DNA from: Thalassospira xianhensis MCCC 1A02616 | GTDB lineage: Bacteria > Pseudomonadota > Alphaproteobacteria > Rhodospirillales > Thalassospiraceae | NCBI RefSeq assembly: GCF_003326475.1 | Contig: NZ_JPWA01000004.1 | Location: 1 to 64,000 of the forward strand | Direction: 5' to 3' | Length of the DNA: 64,000 nucleotides | Part shown: in pieces, positions 37,462 to 47,903 of the stretch | Layout of the letters: each line of letters opens with the position of its first letter | Numbering within the stretch: the stretch's first letter is position 1 | Translations under genes and position numbers: made by a program | Notes under the pieces: model-generated | What the model saw: only the letters and a program-made list of their open reading frames with translations | Databases searched by the model: none | Told to the model about the DNA's origin: nothing

Positions 37462-38168
37462 TGCTTTTCGTCCTGCTTTTTGGTGGCGTGGGCCGCAGCC
37501 GTCCCGATTTTCTTCTTCGCACTTTCCAGCATCGGGCCAAGCCCATGACGTTCGGATGTTTTCATCCGGCGCAGGATGCGGTTGTGACGATAGATGACGA
37601 CGGCCCGGCGTACAGGGAAGTAAAACAGCATCCAGACGACAAGTGAAGTGGGAACGCAACCGACCATCATCGGCCAGATAATGTCGACGATACTTTCCCA
37701 AAGCCGCGCCAGGGCAGCCTGATCGGCCGTATCCCAGTGACCGAAAATCAGTCCCCCGCCGATATAGTTCAGCCCCATGACAACAAAGTCCCAGAGCACC
37801 GCCATATTGAAATGGACAGTATCGGTCGCAAGGTTCGTTCCGAGAATCCAGTTACCGCAGGTATAAAGCCACAACCAGATGAATGGAAATGTCCAGGGAT
37901 TGCCGACGATGGTTCCAAGTAAAGACGCCACCAGATTGCTTCGTGTCAGTATGCTGAACAGCGCAGACAGGACAAAGTGAAAGCCGATGAACGGGGTAAA
38001 GGATACCGCGGCCCCGATGGCAAACCCCGACGCGATGCTGTATGGCGTTCCCGGCAGTCGTGCCACACGATGGGCGAAATACCGTGAAGATCTGCGCCAG
38101 CCTCCGCGCGGCCAAAGCACATTTCTTATGCGTTCAAAGGATGTCGGTTTGATGCGGCGCCGGAACAT
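37458..38168 (-). CDS. DUF2062 family membrane protein
   Basis: A 236-residue protein with several membrane segments. The motif [31 protein letters not shown] followed by [21 protein letters not shown] is the DUF2062 signature. A basic N-terminus and a lysine-rich C-terminal tail face the cytoplasm. Function of the family is not established. It is translationally coupled to pdxJ (ATGA). The ribosome-binding site before its own ATG is weak. It is the first gene of the operon that runs to parC. Confidence 0.85.
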   Translation of the reverse strand: MFRRRIKPTSFERIRNVLWPRGGWRRSSRYFAHRVARLPGTPYSIASGFAIGAAVSFTPFIGFHFVLSALFSILTRSNLVASLLGTIVGNPWTFPFIWLWLYTCGNWILGTNLATDTVHFNMAVLWDFVVMGLNYIGGGLIFGHWDTADQAALARLWESIVDIIWPMMVGCVPTSLVVWMLFYFPVRRAVVIYRHNRILRRMKTSERHGLGPMLESAKKKIGTAAAHATKKQDEKQ

Positions 38169-38299
38169 GCAGGATCAATTCATAGGCCAAACGGGACAGG
38201 CGTAAAACAGGTGTGGCATATGCGTAAGTGTTGGGCGTCCGATTGGCAAGGGTTTTGCGCCAAAATCCCCCAAAAGGCGAACTCCTTCACAATCCTGTT

Positions 38300-40441
38300 T
38301 CATCCGCGCGCACGTTCAACGGTATTGACAACGGGGGTCGCCCGCAACGCGGCAATAATGTTGGTCAGATGTTTGACATCAACCACGTCAATATCGATCA
38401 GCATTTCAAAGAAATCCTGCGTGCGGTTGGTAAAGCGAAGGTTGGTGATATTGCCATGGTTCTTGGCAATCACGCTGGTAATCGAACTCAGCGCCCCCTG
38501 TTCATGTCCGACAGTCAGCCCAAGGCGCCCGATGAAATGTTCCGGCTCGCCATCATTGTCCCAGCCAACGTCAAGCCAGCGTTCCGGCTGCTCGGTAAAG
38601 GTTTCAAGCGTATCGCAATCGATTGTATGGATCGTGACACCCTTGCCGGTCGTAACGATACCGACAATCCGGTCCCCCGGAAGCGGATGGCAGCACCCGG
38701 CATAGTGAACAGCCATGCCGGGGATCAGCCCCTTAAGCGGTATGGCATGGTCATGTTTGCGATTGCGCGCGCGCTCCAACGGAACCACTTTACGCGCCGT
38801 TTCGACATCTTTCGTGCCCGGGAAAACCGCATGAACGATTTCGCGGCCGGTATGATGCCCTGCCCCGACCGACGCCAGAAGCGTATCGACACTTGGCAGT
38901 TTGAAGATTTTCAGGACACCATCGATCGCCTTGTCGGAATAGTCGTAACCTTCCTGCCGGAATGCCTTTTGCAGAATGGCCTTGCCCAGATCCTTGTACT
39001 GATCTTCCTGCTGCTGGCGGATGAAACGGCGGATACGTGCGCGCGCCTTGCCGGTCGCGACAAAGCGTTCCCAGGTGGGATTCGGTGTCTGCGCCTTCGA
39101 GGTTACAATTTCGACCTGATCACCGTTATTAAGGGTCGTGCGCAACGGTACCATCGCGCCGTTCACTTTCGCCCCGACACAGGTGTCGCCGATATGGGTA
39201 TGGATCATATAGGCAAAGTCGACAGGCGTGGCACCAGCCGGCAATGCAATCACATCGCCTTTCGGACTGAAACAGAATACCTGATCCTGGAACATCGCAA
39301 GCTTGGTATGTTCAAGGAATTCTTCGGGTTCTGAGGCATGTTCAAGGATATCAAGCAGATCGCGCAGCCAGCGATACTGAACGCCTTCCTTGTTTTCGTC
39401 CCCGCTGCCCTGTTTATAGGCCCAGTGCGCTGCCACACCGTTTTCGTTGACCTCGTGCATCTGCCGGGTGCGGATCTGCACCTCGATACGATGATTTTCC
39501 GGGCCAAGTACAGTGGTATGAATGGATCGATAGCCGTTCGGCTTCGGGGTCGATATGTAATCCTTGAACCGGCCCGGCACGACCTTGTAGTTGGCATGCA
39601 AATAGCCAAGAACCTCGTAGCATTGCGGCATGTCCTCGACCAGCACACGGAACGCCATGATATCGGACAGTTCACCAAAGGTGATGTTCTTGCGCTGCAT
39701 CTTCTGCCAGATCGAATAAGGACGCTTTTCGCGCCCGTAAATGTCGACCGACAGGCCCTGGCGGCTGATGACCTCTTTTAACTCGGCAACAATGCGGTTG
39801 ACGACATTGTCGTCCTTCTCGCGCAGAAATTCCAGGCGGGCGCGGATCGAATCACGCGCTTCCTGATTGATATGCTGGAAGGCAAGGTCTTCAAGTTCTT
39901 CCTTGATGTCATGCATACCGATGCGTTCAGCAAGCGGCGCATAAATCTCGAGCGTTTCGGCAGCAATCCGCACCCGCTTTTCCGGTTTCGGGATGTAATG
40001 CAGCGTGCGCATGTTATGCAAACGGTCCGCAAGCTTCACCAAAAGAACCCGGATATCTTCGGACATCGCAAGTAAAAGCTTGCGGAAATTCTCGGCCTGT
40101 TTTGAGTCGGCAGATTTCAGCTCGATCTGGGTCAGCTTGGTCACACCATCGACCAGCTTCATGATGTTGCTGCCAAACAGCTTGGTGATTTCCTGCGGTG
40201 TTGCATCAGTATCTTCGATGGTGTCGTGCAACAGTGCCGTGATGATCGTGTCGCAATCAAGTTTGTAGTTCGTCAGAATACCGGCGACTTCGATCGGATG
40301 GGAAAAATACGGATCCCCATTGGCGCGCTTCTGCGAACCGTGTTTTTGGGTAGCATAAACATATGCCCGGTTCAGCGACGTTTCGCATGCATCCGGATCA
40401 TAGGCCTTAACCCGTTCCACAAGTTCGTATTGGCGCATCAT
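38300..40441 (-). CDS. Bifunctional (p)ppGpp synthetase/hydrolase (RSH)
   Basis: A 713-residue RelA/SpoT homologue, the sole long RSH in most Alphaproteobacteria. The hydrolase HD domain is at about 25-180 with the HD pair at 72-73 (ALLHDTIEDT), so hydrolysis is likely active. The synthetase domain (about 235-350) has GRFKDYISTPKPNGYRSIHTTV. The TGS domain (about 385-445) has CFSPKGDVIALPAGATPVDFAYMIHT, and the ACT domain is at the C-terminus. It controls the stringent response. GGAGAA lies upstream of a double ATG. It follows rpoZ, as spoT does in E. coli, but a terminator separates them. Confidence 0.96.
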   Translation of the reverse strand: MMRQYELVERVKAYDPDACETSLNRAYVYATQKHGSQKRANGDPYFSHPIEVAGILTNYKLDCDTIITALLHDTIEDTDATPQEITKLFGSNIMKLVDGVTKLTQIELKSADSKQAENFRKLLLAMSEDIRVLLVKLADRLHNMRTLHYIPKPEKRVRIAAETLEIYAPLAERIGMHDIKEELEDLAFQHINQEARDSIRARLEFLREKDDNVVNRIVAELKEVISRQGLSVDIYGREKRPYSIWQKMQRKNITFGELSDIMAFRVLVEDMPQCYEVLGYLHANYKVVPGRFKDYISTPKPNGYRSIHTTVLGPENHRIEVQIRTRQMHEVNENGVAAHWAYKQGSGDENKEGVQYRWLRDLLDILEHASEPEEFLEHTKLAMFQDQVFCFSPKGDVIALPAGATPVDFAYMIHTHIGDTCVGAKVNGAMVPLRTTLNNGDQVEIVTSKAQTPNPTWERFVATGKARARIRRFIRQQQEDQYKDLGKAILQKAFRQEGYDYSDKAIDGVLKIFKLPSVDTLLASVGAGHHTGREIVHAVFPGTKDVETARKVVPLERARNRKHDHAIPLKGLIPGMAVHYAGCCHPLPGDRIVGIVTTGKGVTIHTIDCDTLETFTEQPERWLDVGWDNDGEPEHFIGRLGLTVGHEQGALSSITSVIAKNHGNITNLRFTNRTQDFFEMLIDIDVVDVKHLTNIIAALRATPVVNTVERARG

Positions 40442-40513
40442 TCAGCGGCTTCTCCGTATTCGTCTGGCGGGGCTAAATCCATACCCCTTCATAAGATAGT
40501 ACGATTTGGATAA

Positions 40514-40548
40514 AAAAAAGCCACGGAAGATAATCACCGTGGCTTTTC
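40514..40548 (-). terminator. Rho-independent terminator of rpoZ
   Basis: AAAAGCCACGG/CCGTGGCTTTT with a 10-base loop and an extended T-run on the - strand, about 35 bases after the rpoZ stop. Confidence 0.9.
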
Positions 40549-40583
40549 TTTTGAATGCTGTCTCAGAACAAGGTTACTTGACC

Positions 40584-40922
40584 TTATTCGTCTTCGTCAG
40601 CGGACGGGATGGTCACGCCAACCGAAGCATCTTCAATTGCTTCTGCCATCAGCTTCGGACCAAAATCGTCTTCGGCTTCTTCAGGTTCATCGACTTCAAC
40701 ATGCCGCTGCAGGCCGGAAACCATGCCATTGCGCAGATCGTCATAATCAACGGTCTGCTCTGCAATTTCGCGCAGGGCAACAACCGGATTCTTGTCGTTA
40801 TCACGATCAATGGTCAGTTCGGCACCGGCCGAGATGTTGCGTGCACGCTGAGCTGCCAGCATCACGAGCTCGAAGCGGTTCGGAATTTTTTCAACGCAAT
40901 CTTCGACGGTAACGCGCGCCAT
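40584..40922 (-). CDS. rpoZ: RNA polymerase omega subunit
   Basis: A 112-residue subunit that helps fold and assemble beta-prime. [28 protein letters not shown] is the defining N-terminal motif, followed by [14 protein letters not shown]. The C-terminal 40 residues are strongly acidic and low in complexity ([11 protein letters not shown]), an extension common in Alphaproteobacteria. The start at 40922 has GGAGA 6 bases upstream. Omega also forms part of the ppGpp site of RNA polymerase, so its neighbour rsh fits functionally. Confidence 0.96.
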   Translation of the reverse strand: MARVTVEDCVEKIPNRFELVMLAAQRARNISAGAELTIDRDNDKNPVVALREIAEQTVDYDDLRNGMVSGLQRHVEVDEPEEAEDDFGPKLMAEAIEDASVGVTIPSADEDE

Positions 40923-41038
40923 AAATGTCTCCAGAAATACTTTTGGGGTGTCCAGACCGGACTTTATAGCGTCGCATTTGGATTGTTGCAACAGCGAAGC
41001 CGTCCGGATCGGAAGGTTTTTAGCGGTTTTTACGCATA

Positions 41039-41566
41039 TCAGGATTGTTTGCGGATTTCCTGATCTGCCGGAAGCGCTCGGATCAAATCATCAATCGACT
41101 GACAAAGCTGCGGATGCTGCCAGTTCGGAACGATATCGCGAAGCGGCAGCAGAACGAACGCCCGTTGATGCATGCGCGGATGGGGCACCTGGATGCCGCC
41201 CTCCTCGATCACCAGTTCATCGCCATAGGCAATCAGATCAAGATCAATAACCCGTGCCTCGTTTCTTTCGCGCCTGACGCGGCCAAATTCCGCCTCGACA
41301 TGGTGAAGACGTGCCAGAAGATCATGTGCGCCTAAAACCGTTTCAAGCCGCGCAACGCCATTGACGTACCATGGCTGGTCCGACACCGGAACCGGTGCGG
41401 TCTCGTAGAACGGGGATACATTTGCCACAGAAATGTCGCCATCCTCCGCCAATCGTTTAAGGGCCGCTTTCAATGTATCGGCAGGTGCCCCATATTCCTC
41501 GGTAGGAAGATTGGCGCCAAAGGCGATCAGGATCACCCTGTCATTACGGGCAGTGTCGTTGTTCAT
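41039..41566 (-). CDS. folK: 2-Amino-4-hydroxy-6-hydroxymethyldihydropteridine pyrophosphokinase
   Basis: A 175-residue HPPK that transfers pyrophosphate from ATP to hydroxymethyl-dihydropterin in folate synthesis. Features are IAFGANLP at the N-terminus, [21 protein letters not shown], the metal-binding [12 protein letters not shown] and [18 protein letters not shown]. The frame is open to a GTG at 41581 (five codons longer). Neither start has a strong ribosome-binding site, so the exact N-terminus is uncertain. Leftward, about 115 bases upstream of rpoZ. Confidence 0.92.
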   Translation of the reverse strand: MNNDTARNDRVILIAFGANLPTEEYGAPADTLKAALKRLAEDGDISVANVSPFYETAPVPVSDQPWYVNGVARLETVLGAHDLLARLHHVEAEFGRVRRERNEARVIDLDLIAYGDELVIEEGGIQVPHPRMHQRAFVLLPLRDIVPNWQHPQLCQSIDDLIRALPADQEIRKQS

Positions 41567-41757
41567 GGTCGGCTTGCTCACGAAACGGGCTGTTGCACAT
41601 CATTTGCGGGGATGCTGGCGCATAACTACGGAAGCGATCCCGTTGTGTCCACGATATTTTCGCCCTTTCTTTGTGTGCAGTTGCACGGTAAAAAAGTCGG
41701 CGTTTCCCGAATTTTGGAAACGGCATTATTAAAAAGCTATGTTTGAGGAATTTTCAG

Positions 41758-42366
41758 ATGATTTTTTACCCGCAGGAACGCATCGGGCTGTTCATTGACG
41801 GCTCGAACCTCTATGCCGCGGCCAGAGCACTTGGTTTCGACATAGATTACAAACGCTTGCTGGATCTTTTTGCACAAAAGGGGCAACTGATCCGCGCCTT
41901 CTACTACACCGCGCTGATCGAAGATCAGGAATACTCCCCCATCCGTCCGCTGGTCGACTGGCTTGACTATAATGGCTACACCATGGTCACCAAACCGACC
42001 AAGGAATTCACCGATGCCGCCGGTCGCCGGAAAATCAAGGGCAACATGGATATCGAGCTCGCGATCGATGTCATGGAAATGGCCCAGCATCTTGATCACG
42101 TTGTCATTTTCTCGGGTGATGGCGATTTCCGCCGTCTTGTCGACGCGGTTCAGCGCAAAGGCGTTCGTGTTACCGTTGTATCGACCGTCAAATCGAATCC
42201 CCCGATGGTTGCCGACGAACTGCGTCGTCAGGCCGATAACTTTATCGAACTGACCGAACTGGAAGGCACAATCGCCCGCAAGGTTCAGCAACGTCGCGAA
42301 GATGACCATCCGGATTTTGATGATCACCCGCAACATCCCGATCTTGATGAAATTGATTTCGATTAA
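41758..42366 (+). CDS. LabA-like NYN-domain protein
   Basis: A 202-residue protein with a PIN-like NYN domain: RIGLFIDGSNLYAAA (Asp14), a central DIELAIDVM and VVIFSGDGDFRRLVDAVQRKG provide the acidic residues of a putative metal-dependent RNase site. The last 30 residues are acidic and histidine-rich (EDDHPDFDDHPQHP). GAGGAA lies 7 bases before ATG 41758; the earlier TTG is not supported. LabA/DUF88 family proteins are suspected RNA-processing nucleases; the target is unknown. Start of a rightward run with the uracil-DNA glycosylase and recQ genes. Confidence 0.87.
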   Translation: MIFYPQERIGLFIDGSNLYAAARALGFDIDYKRLLDLFAQKGQLIRAFYYTALIEDQEYSPIRPLVDWLDYNGYTMVTKPTKEFTDAAGRRKIKGNMDIELAIDVMEMAQHLDHVVIFSGDGDFRRLVDAVQRKGVRVTVVSTVKSNPPMVADELRRQADNFIELTELEGTIARKVQQRREDDHPDFDDHPQHPDLDEIDFD

Positions 42367-42434
42367 TTCCCTCTTTTGTTGATCAAATGACCGGGTGCAG
42401 AACAAATTGCGCCCGGCAAACTGTCGGACACGCC

Positions 42435-43076
42435 ATGACCACCTACCTTCAACCCGACAGGGACTGCCAACTTTGCCCGCGCCTTGTTGATTTTCGTCGT
42501 GCCAATCAGGCGAAATTTCCCGATTTCTATAACGGCCCGGTCCGCCCGTTCGGGCCCATTGATGCCCGCCTGCTCGTCGTTGGACTTGCTCCGGGCTTAA
42601 AGGGCGCGAATGCTACCGGTCGCCCGTTTACCGGCGATTACGCCGGCGATCTTCTTTATGACACGCTCAAGAAATTCGGTTTTGCCAAGGGCACTTATGC
42701 GAAACGCCCGGATGACGGACTTGAACTGATTGATTGCCGGATTACCAATGCCGTCAAATGCGTTCCACCGGAAAACAAACCGACTGGCCCCGAAGCCAAT
42801 ACCTGTCGCCCCTTCCTGATCAGCGAATTTGGCGCGATGAAAAACCTTTCGGCCATTCTGTGCCTCGGACAGGTGGCCCATCAGGCAATGTTACGCACCT
42901 TCGGGCTGAAGCTTTCATCCCTGAAATTCGGCCACGGGGCATCGCATCAAATGGAAAATGGCATCACACTGTTTGATAGCTATCACTGTTCGCGCTACAA
43001 CACCCAGACCTATCGCCTGACGCCAGAGATGTTTGAAAACGTCTTTGCCGATATCCGCGCACATCTGGACCGTTAA
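42435..43076 (+). CDS. Family 5 uracil-DNA glycosylase (UdgB-like)
   Basis: A 213-residue Fe-S uracil-DNA glycosylase. Motif A is [24 protein letters not shown], diagnostic for family 5 (UDGb), with Ala-Pro where family 4 has Glu-Ala-Pro. The cluster cysteines are Cys11 and Cys14 (CQLC) plus [16 protein letters not shown]. Motif B reads [12 protein letters not shown] with the conserved His. It removes uracil and possibly hypoxanthine from DNA. Start 42435 gives the family N-terminus; the ribosome-binding site is poor. It is 43 bases ahead of recQ. Confidence 0.9.
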   Translation: MTTYLQPDRDCQLCPRLVDFRRANQAKFPDFYNGPVRPFGPIDARLLVVGLAPGLKGANATGRPFTGDYAGDLLYDTLKKFGFAKGTYAKRPDDGLELIDCRITNAVKCVPPENKPTGPEANTCRPFLISEFGAMKNLSAILCLGQVAHQAMLRTFGLKLSSLKFGHGASHQMENGITLFDSYHCSRYNTQTYRLTPEMFENVFADIRAHLDR

Positions 43077-43119
43077 ATTGCCCGATACAGCACCACTACC
43101 CGACCTGCTCGACCGACCC

Positions 43120-44928
43120 ATGCAACGTCTGCCGATTGACGTTCTGCGCGAAGTGTTCGGTTATGACAGTTTCCGTGGTCAGCAGGCCGAAATCATCGAC
43201 CACGTGATTGCCGGCAACGATGCACTGGTGCTGATGCCAACCGGCGGCGGCAAATCTTTATGTTATCAGATACCTGCCCTTTGTCGTTCGGGAACGGCAA
43301 TTGTTGTATCCCCCCTGATCGCATTAATGAAGGATCAGGTCGACGCGCTAAGCCAGCTTGGCGTCAAGGCGGCCTTTATAAATTCAACACTTACGCCCGA
43401 AGCCGCGCGCGAAATTGAAACCCGAGCGGTTGATGGCGATATCGATCTGCTTTATGTCGCCCCGGAACGGTTCGCGACGGATCGTTTTCTCAACCTGCTT
43501 GACCGGATCAGCATATCACTGTTTGCCATTGACGAAGCACACTGTGTTTCGCAATGGGGGCACGATTTCCGACCGGAATACCGTCGGCTTGACCTTCTGC
43601 CAACGCGTTTCCCGCATGTGCCGCGTGTTGCCCTGACCGCGACGGCAGATACCCCGACCCGCAAGGACATTGCCGAAAACCTGCATCTGACAAATGCGCA
43701 ATGCTTCCTGACCGGTTTTGACCGGCCCAATATCACCTACCGGATCGAAACAAAGGGCAATTCAAAGCAGCGCCTTCTTTCTTTCCTTAACCGGGAACAT
43801 CCCGAAGATGCCGGGATTGTCTATTGCCTGTCGCGTCGCAAGACCGAAGACGTCGCCCAATGGCTGACCGATAACGGGCGCCCCGCCTTGCCCTATCACG
43901 CCGGACTGACACAGGAAACAAGACAGCTTCATCAGGACAGGTTCCTGCGCGAAGACGGTCTGATCATTTGCGCAACGGTTGCCTTTGGCATGGGGATCGA
44001 CAAGCCGAATGTCCGCTTTGTCGCACATCTGAACCTGCCCAAAAGCATGGAAGCCTATTATCAGGAGACAGGCCGCGCGGGCCGCGATGGCTTGCCCGCC
44101 AATGCATGGATGAATTACGATCTGTCCGATATCGTTTCCATCCGCTCCATGCTGGCATCATCTGACGCGCCTGACAGTCAGAAGCGCATTGAAAGCCGAA
44201 AGCTTGATGCCTTGGTCGGCCTTGCCGAAACCACGAAATGCCGTCGCCAGGTCATTTTGTCCTATTTCGGCGAAGAAGACGCAAAACCCTGCGGCAATTG
44301 CGATACCTGTCTTGAACCGGTTGATACGTGGGACGCAACCGATGCATCCCGCAAGGCACTTTCGGCAGTTTATCGCACCGGACAGCGGTTTGGTCCAGCC
44401 CACATCATCGAAGTCCTGATGGGACGCAAGACCGAAAAAATCCGTCAAAACAGCCATGACGATCTTTCCGTCTACGGTATTGGCAAGGATGTCTCACAGC
44501 CGCAATGGCGGTCGGTTTTCCGGCAATTGCTTGCGATGGGCTATCTTCAGGTCGATGTCGAAGGCCATGGTGGCGTTTACCTGACCGAAGAATCCCGCCC
44601 CGTCCTGCGCGGTGAAAAAGTCGTTGAAATGCGCAAGGACCCGGGCGAAAGCAAACGCACCATGACCAAGCGGCTGCGTGATTTCGATACCGAGTTCAAG
44701 AACGAGGAAGATCGTGATCTGTGGGAACGCCTGCGCACCCTGCGGCGCGAGCTTGCCACCAGCCAGAATGTTCCGCCTTATGTCATTTTCAGTGACAGAA
44801 CGCTTTGGGAAATGGTCCGCTTCAAACCACGGACATTGCAGGATATGGCATCAATCAACGGGGTTGGTGTCAAGAAACTCGACCAGTACGGTCTTGTTTT
44901 TCTGGATGTCATGGATGGTCGGCGCTGA
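43120..44928 (+). CDS. recQ: ATP-dependent DNA helicase RecQ
   Basis: A 602-residue superfamily 2 3'-5' helicase in recombination and fork repair. Walker A is PTGGGKS at 40-46 and motif II is [18 protein letters not shown]. The helicase C-terminal half has GFDRPNITY and [16 protein letters not shown]...[12 protein letters not shown]. The RQC zinc site is [12 protein letters not shown]...CGNCDTC, and a C-terminal HRDC domain (about 520-600) has [15 protein letters not shown]. The ATG at 43120 lacks a clear ribosome-binding site; an in-frame TTG at 43078 just after the previous stop is a possible alternative. The gene ends 12 bases from the convergent glutathione peroxidase gene. Confidence 0.95.
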   Translation: MQRLPIDVLREVFGYDSFRGQQAEIIDHVIAGNDALVLMPTGGGKSLCYQIPALCRSGTAIVVSPLIALMKDQVDALSQLGVKAAFINSTLTPEAAREIETRAVDGDIDLLYVAPERFATDRFLNLLDRISISLFAIDEAHCVSQWGHDFRPEYRRLDLLPTRFPHVPRVALTATADTPTRKDIAENLHLTNAQCFLTGFDRPNITYRIETKGNSKQRLLSFLNREHPEDAGIVYCLSRRKTEDVAQWLTDNGRPALPYHAGLTQETRQLHQDRFLREDGLIICATVAFGMGIDKPNVRFVAHLNLPKSMEAYYQETGRAGRDGLPANAWMNYDLSDIVSIRSMLASSDAPDSQKRIESRKLDALVGLAETTKCRRQVILSYFGEEDAKPCGNCDTCLEPVDTWDATDASRKALSAVYRTGQRFGPAHIIEVLMGRKTEKIRQNSHDDLSVYGIGKDVSQPQWRSVFRQLLAMGYLQVDVEGHGGVYLTEESRPVLRGEKVVEMRKDPGESKRTMTKRLRDFDTEFKNEEDRDLWERLRTLRRELATSQNVPPYVIFSDRTLWEMVRFKPRTLQDMASINGVGVKKLDQYGLVFLDVMDGRR

Positions 44929-44940
44929 TCGGGACCGGCA

Positions 44941-45537
44941 TCAAGACCCGGACAGTGCTTCCTTGATTGCACTCACAACCACATCATCTTCCGGCTTGAT
45001 CCGGGTGGCAAAACTGGCAACCAGATTGCCGTTCGGATCGACCAGATATTTGTGGAAATTCCATTTCGGGGCCTGATCGCTGCCAAGTTCGGCCTCTGCC
45101 CATTTAAAGAACGGATGCGCATCGTCTCCGCGAACCGACTGTTTGGTGGTCATCGGGAAATCGACATCAAAATTGACGGTGCAGAAATCCTTGATTTCGC
45201 TGTCATCGGCGTATTCCTGCCCGCCGAAATCGCCTGAAGGAACCCCCAGAACAACCAGTCCGTCGGCCCGATAATCCGACCATAGCGCCTGAAGCCCGGT
45301 ATATTGCGGGGTGTAACCACACATCGACGCCGTATTGACGACCAGAACCGCCTTGCCGCGATAATCCGCAAGGTCGATTTCGCCCCCGTCAATCGACGGG
45401 AATGAAAAATCATAGGCATTGGTCGCTTTATCGCTGGCCATGGCAGAATTTCCAATCATCAGGCAAATGAAGCCGTACAAACCGGTCTTCAACAAAATCA
45501 GCATTCCGTTTCCGAAAGTTCTGGTTTTCCTAGCCAT
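44941..45537 (-). CDS. Glutathione peroxidase family protein, exported
   Basis: A 198-residue thioredoxin-fold peroxidase. A signal peptide occupies about residues 1-34 (hydrophobic core LILLKTGLYGFICLMIG, ending SAMA), so it should act in the periplasm. The peroxidatic residue is Cys73 (NTASMCGYTPQYTGL), not selenocysteine. GVPSGDFGGQEY replaces the usual PCNQFGGQEP, and WNFHKYLVDPNG supplies the tetrad Trp-Asn. ATG 45537 has GGAAGAG upstream and overlaps the preceding oxidoreductase gene by 8 bases. A thioredoxin-type reductant is likely. The longer open frame extends into the neighbour and is rejected. Confidence 0.9.
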   Translation of the reverse strand: MARKTRTFGNGMLILLKTGLYGFICLMIGNSAMASDKATNAYDFSFPSIDGGEIDLADYRGKAVLVVNTASMCGYTPQYTGLQALWSDYRADGLVVLGVPSGDFGGQEYADDSEIKDFCTVNFDVDFPMTTKQSVRGDDAHPFFKWAEAELGSDQAPKWNFHKYLVDPNGNLVASFATRIKPEDDVVVSAIKEALSGS

Positions 45538-46189
45538 ATCGCTCTTCCGTCCATGGATCGGCATTATTGTGATAGCCACGTACTTCCCAAAATCCGGGTT
45601 TGTCGGTTTTGGAAAATGTAATCTGGCGAACCCATTTGGCACTTTTCCAGAAATACAGCTTGGGGATGATCACGCGAACCGGGCCGCCATGCTCCTCGGT
45701 CAATGGTGCATCTTCCCAATGATGGGCAAGTAAAACATCATCATCGAGAAACTGATCAATCCGAACATTGGTCGTATAGCCGTCGTGGGCGGTGAAAAGT
45801 ACGTGGCGGGCATCTGATGTCGGCTTTACCAGATCGGCAAGCGACAAGGCAGACACACCCTGCCAGTGATTGTCGTAACGCGACCAGCTGGTCACGCAAT
45901 GAATATCGTTTTTGGCCATGAAGGGCGGCAGATCAAGCAACTGGCCGAAATCAAGCGTAACCGGATTTTCAACCTCGCCGTCAATCGTCAAGCGAAAGTC
46001 ATCCGTTCCGACATGCGGCGTGATGCCAAGATCAAGCACCGGCCAGTCCTTGACCTCGCGCTGGCCGGGTGGCAGGCGATTTTCATGGGCATGATCGGCC
46101 TGCCCCGTCAAAAGACGACCGTTTTCCGCCCATTTCTGTTTCGCTTCGATCAGCTTTTCCTTGATCTTGCCACTGAAACCATCAGCCAT
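45530..46189 (-). CDS. Sulfite oxidase-like molybdopterin-dependent oxidoreductase
   Basis: A 219-residue protein with the oxidoreductase molybdopterin-binding fold (YuiH/MsrP-type). FRLTIDGEVENPVTLDFGQLLDLP leads to the molybdenum-ligating Cys98 in NDIHCVTSWSRYDNHWQGVS, and PVRVIIPKLYFWKSAKWVRQITF closes the domain. No signal peptide or twin-arginine motif is seen, so a cytoplasmic location is likely, unlike MsrP. No dimerisation domain and no MsrQ-like membrane partner is adjacent. GGGAGG precedes the ATG. It is coupled by overlap to an exported glutathione peroxidase gene. Substrate unknown. Confidence 0.88.
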   Translation of the reverse strand: MADGFSGKIKEKLIEAKQKWAENGRLLTGQADHAHENRLPPGQREVKDWPVLDLGITPHVGTDDFRLTIDGEVENPVTLDFGQLLDLPPFMAKNDIHCVTSWSRYDNHWQGVSALSLADLVKPTSDARHVLFTAHDGYTTNVRIDQFLDDDVLLAHHWEDAPLTEEHGGPVRVIIPKLYFWKSAKWVRQITFSKTDKPGFWEVRGYHNNADPWTEERYG

Positions 46190-46214
46190 TCATCATCCTC
46201 CCTGACCACATCAT

Positions 46215-46258
46215 ACGAAAAATGGCGCAGTCATGTTCACCATGTCTGCGCCATTTAT
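46215..46258 (-). terminator. Rho-independent terminator of smpB
   Basis: AAATGGCGCAG/CTGCGCCATTT forms a perfect 11-bp stem with a 15-base loop, and the - strand continues as TTTTTCG. It lies between smpB and the molybdopterin oxidoreductase gene, which therefore needs its own promoter or read-through. Confidence 0.85.
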
Positions 46259-46308
46259 GCATTCTATCGGCATTGGCAAGCAATACACATGCTTGCGAGG
46301 CAGGACTA

Positions 46309-46785
46309 TTATCCGAAATCCCGCATGATCCGGGCCTTGTCACGCTGCCAGTCACGTTCCTTGACCGCTTCGCGCTTGTCAGCCTTTTTCTTGCCTTCCG
46401 CGATCGCCAGTTCAAGCTTGGCGATGCCGCGGTCATTGAAATAAAGCTTCACCGGAACGAGGGTGAACCCCTTCTTGTTCAGGGCGTCGCTCATTTTCGT
46501 GATTTCACGTTTATGCAAAAGCAGTTTGCGCGGTCGGCGTTCTTCGTGTCCGAACGGCATCTTGCTTTGATATTCCGGAATATAGGCATTAATCAGCCAG
46601 ATCTCGCCGTTCTTTTCTTCGGCATAGGATTCCTGAATGTTCCCCTTGCCGTCACGAAGCGACTTGACCTCGGTCCCGCGCAGGGCGACCCCGGCTTCAA
46701 AAGTTTCCGTCAGGAAAAAATCGAAACGGGCCCGCCTGTTTTGCGCGACGACCTTGTTATTGCTGTCTTCTTTTTTCGGTGCCAT
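46309..46785 (-). CDS. smpB: SsrA-binding protein SmpB
   Basis: A 158-residue tmRNA partner for ribosome rescue. Core motifs are [60 protein letters not shown] and a basic C-terminal tail ([27 protein letters not shown]) that enters the decoding centre. Length is standard. It follows dapA by 30 bases in a leftward operon. The tmRNA gene itself is not in the window. Confidence 0.96.
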   Translation of the reverse strand: MAPKKEDSNNKVVAQNRRARFDFFLTETFEAGVALRGTEVKSLRDGKGNIQESYAEEKNGEIWLINAYIPEYQSKMPFGHEERRPRKLLLHKREITKMSDALNKKGFTLVPVKLYFNDRGIAKLELAIAEGKKKADKREAVKERDWQRDKARIMRDFG

Positions 46786-46815
46786 TACAACAACTTGTAG
46801 GCCGAAATTAATCCC

Positions 46816-47694
46816 TTAGGACAAAATTCCGGCAGTGCGCAGCGCGGATTCAACGCGCTGCTTGGATTCTTCGGTAATCTCGACCATCGGCAAACGCATG
46901 TGGCTGCCGCAAAGGCCAAGAAGCTCGGCTGCGTATTTGACCGGTCCCGGGCTGGTTTCGCAGAACATCGCCTTGTGAACCGGCAGAAGTCGATAATTCA
47001 ACTCCTGAACCTTGGCGATGTTCCCGGCTGCCCATGCGGTATGCAATTCAGCGCAAAGCTTCGGTGCGATGTTGGACGTCACCGAAATGCAGCCATGACC
47101 ACCCTGTGCCAGGAACGGAACGATGGTGCCATCTTCGCCCGATAGCTGGCAGAAATCCGCCCCTGCCGCCAAACGCGTCAATGCCGGACGTTCCAGATCG
47201 CTAGTTGCATCCTTCACACCGACGATACGCGGCAGTTTCGAAAGCTGCGCCATCGTATCAACAGACATATCCACGACTGATCGTCCCGGAATGTTGTAGA
47301 TCACGATCGGAATATCGGTCGCGTCATGGATCGCCTTGTAATGCGCATAAAGACCGCGCTGACCGGGCTTGTTATAATAAGGCGTTACCACAAGTGCCGC
47401 GTCCGCGCCGGCATTCTGGGCATGACGGGTCAACGAAATCGCCTCTGCGGTCGAATTTGAACCGGTTCCGGCAATAACCGGGCCACGGCCCTTGGCAACT
47501 TCAAGTGCCAGTTCAACAACGCGGTGGTGTTCCGCATGGCTCAAAGTCGGCGATTCACCTGTGGTTCCGACCGGCACAACACCGGTCGTGCCCTGTTTAA
47601 GCTGCCAATCCACAAACGACTGGAACGCTTTCTCATCGATTGCACCATCCTGAGTGAACGGTGTAATCAAAGCGGTAATCGAACCCTTAAACAT
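46816..47694 (-). CDS. dapA: 4-Hydroxy-tetrahydrodipicolinate synthase
   Basis: A 292-residue TIM-barrel aldolase that condenses pyruvate with aspartate semialdehyde in the lysine/diaminopimelate pathway. The Schiff-base lysine is Lys161 in VGVKDATSD; Tyr133 (IVIYNIPGR) and Thr44-Thr45 (VGTTGES) complete the proton relay. ATG 47694 with GGAGAT upstream gives the canonical length; the frame is open four codons further. It is divergent from the lytic transglycosylase gene, and both serve the cell wall. Confidence 0.96.
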   Translation of the reverse strand: MFKGSITALITPFTQDGAIDEKAFQSFVDWQLKQGTTGVVPVGTTGESPTLSHAEHHRVVELALEVAKGRGPVIAGTGSNSTAEAISLTRHAQNAGADAALVVTPYYNKPGQRGLYAHYKAIHDATDIPIVIYNIPGRSVVDMSVDTMAQLSKLPRIVGVKDATSDLERPALTRLAAGADFCQLSGEDGTIVPFLAQGGHGCISVTSNIAPKLCAELHTAWAAGNIAKVQELNYRLLPVHKAMFCETSPGPVKYAAELLGLCGSHMRLPMVEITEESKQRVESALRTAGILS

Positions 47695-47903
47695 CGATAT
47701 CTCCAAATCTTATCGTGGATTGAAAGCGACGCGAAAATAGCGGCTGTTAAGGCATCCCGCAAGCGTCTGTATACATTAAAGCGCGCCTTGTTTGATCAAG
47801 GTTACTCTTTCCTCTCACGACCGATTGGCAATTGGCTGTTTCACTGCCATAATAAGGTTGTCTGGAGCGCATTACCTGCCGTAAGGCAAAAGGGGAATTT
47901 TAA

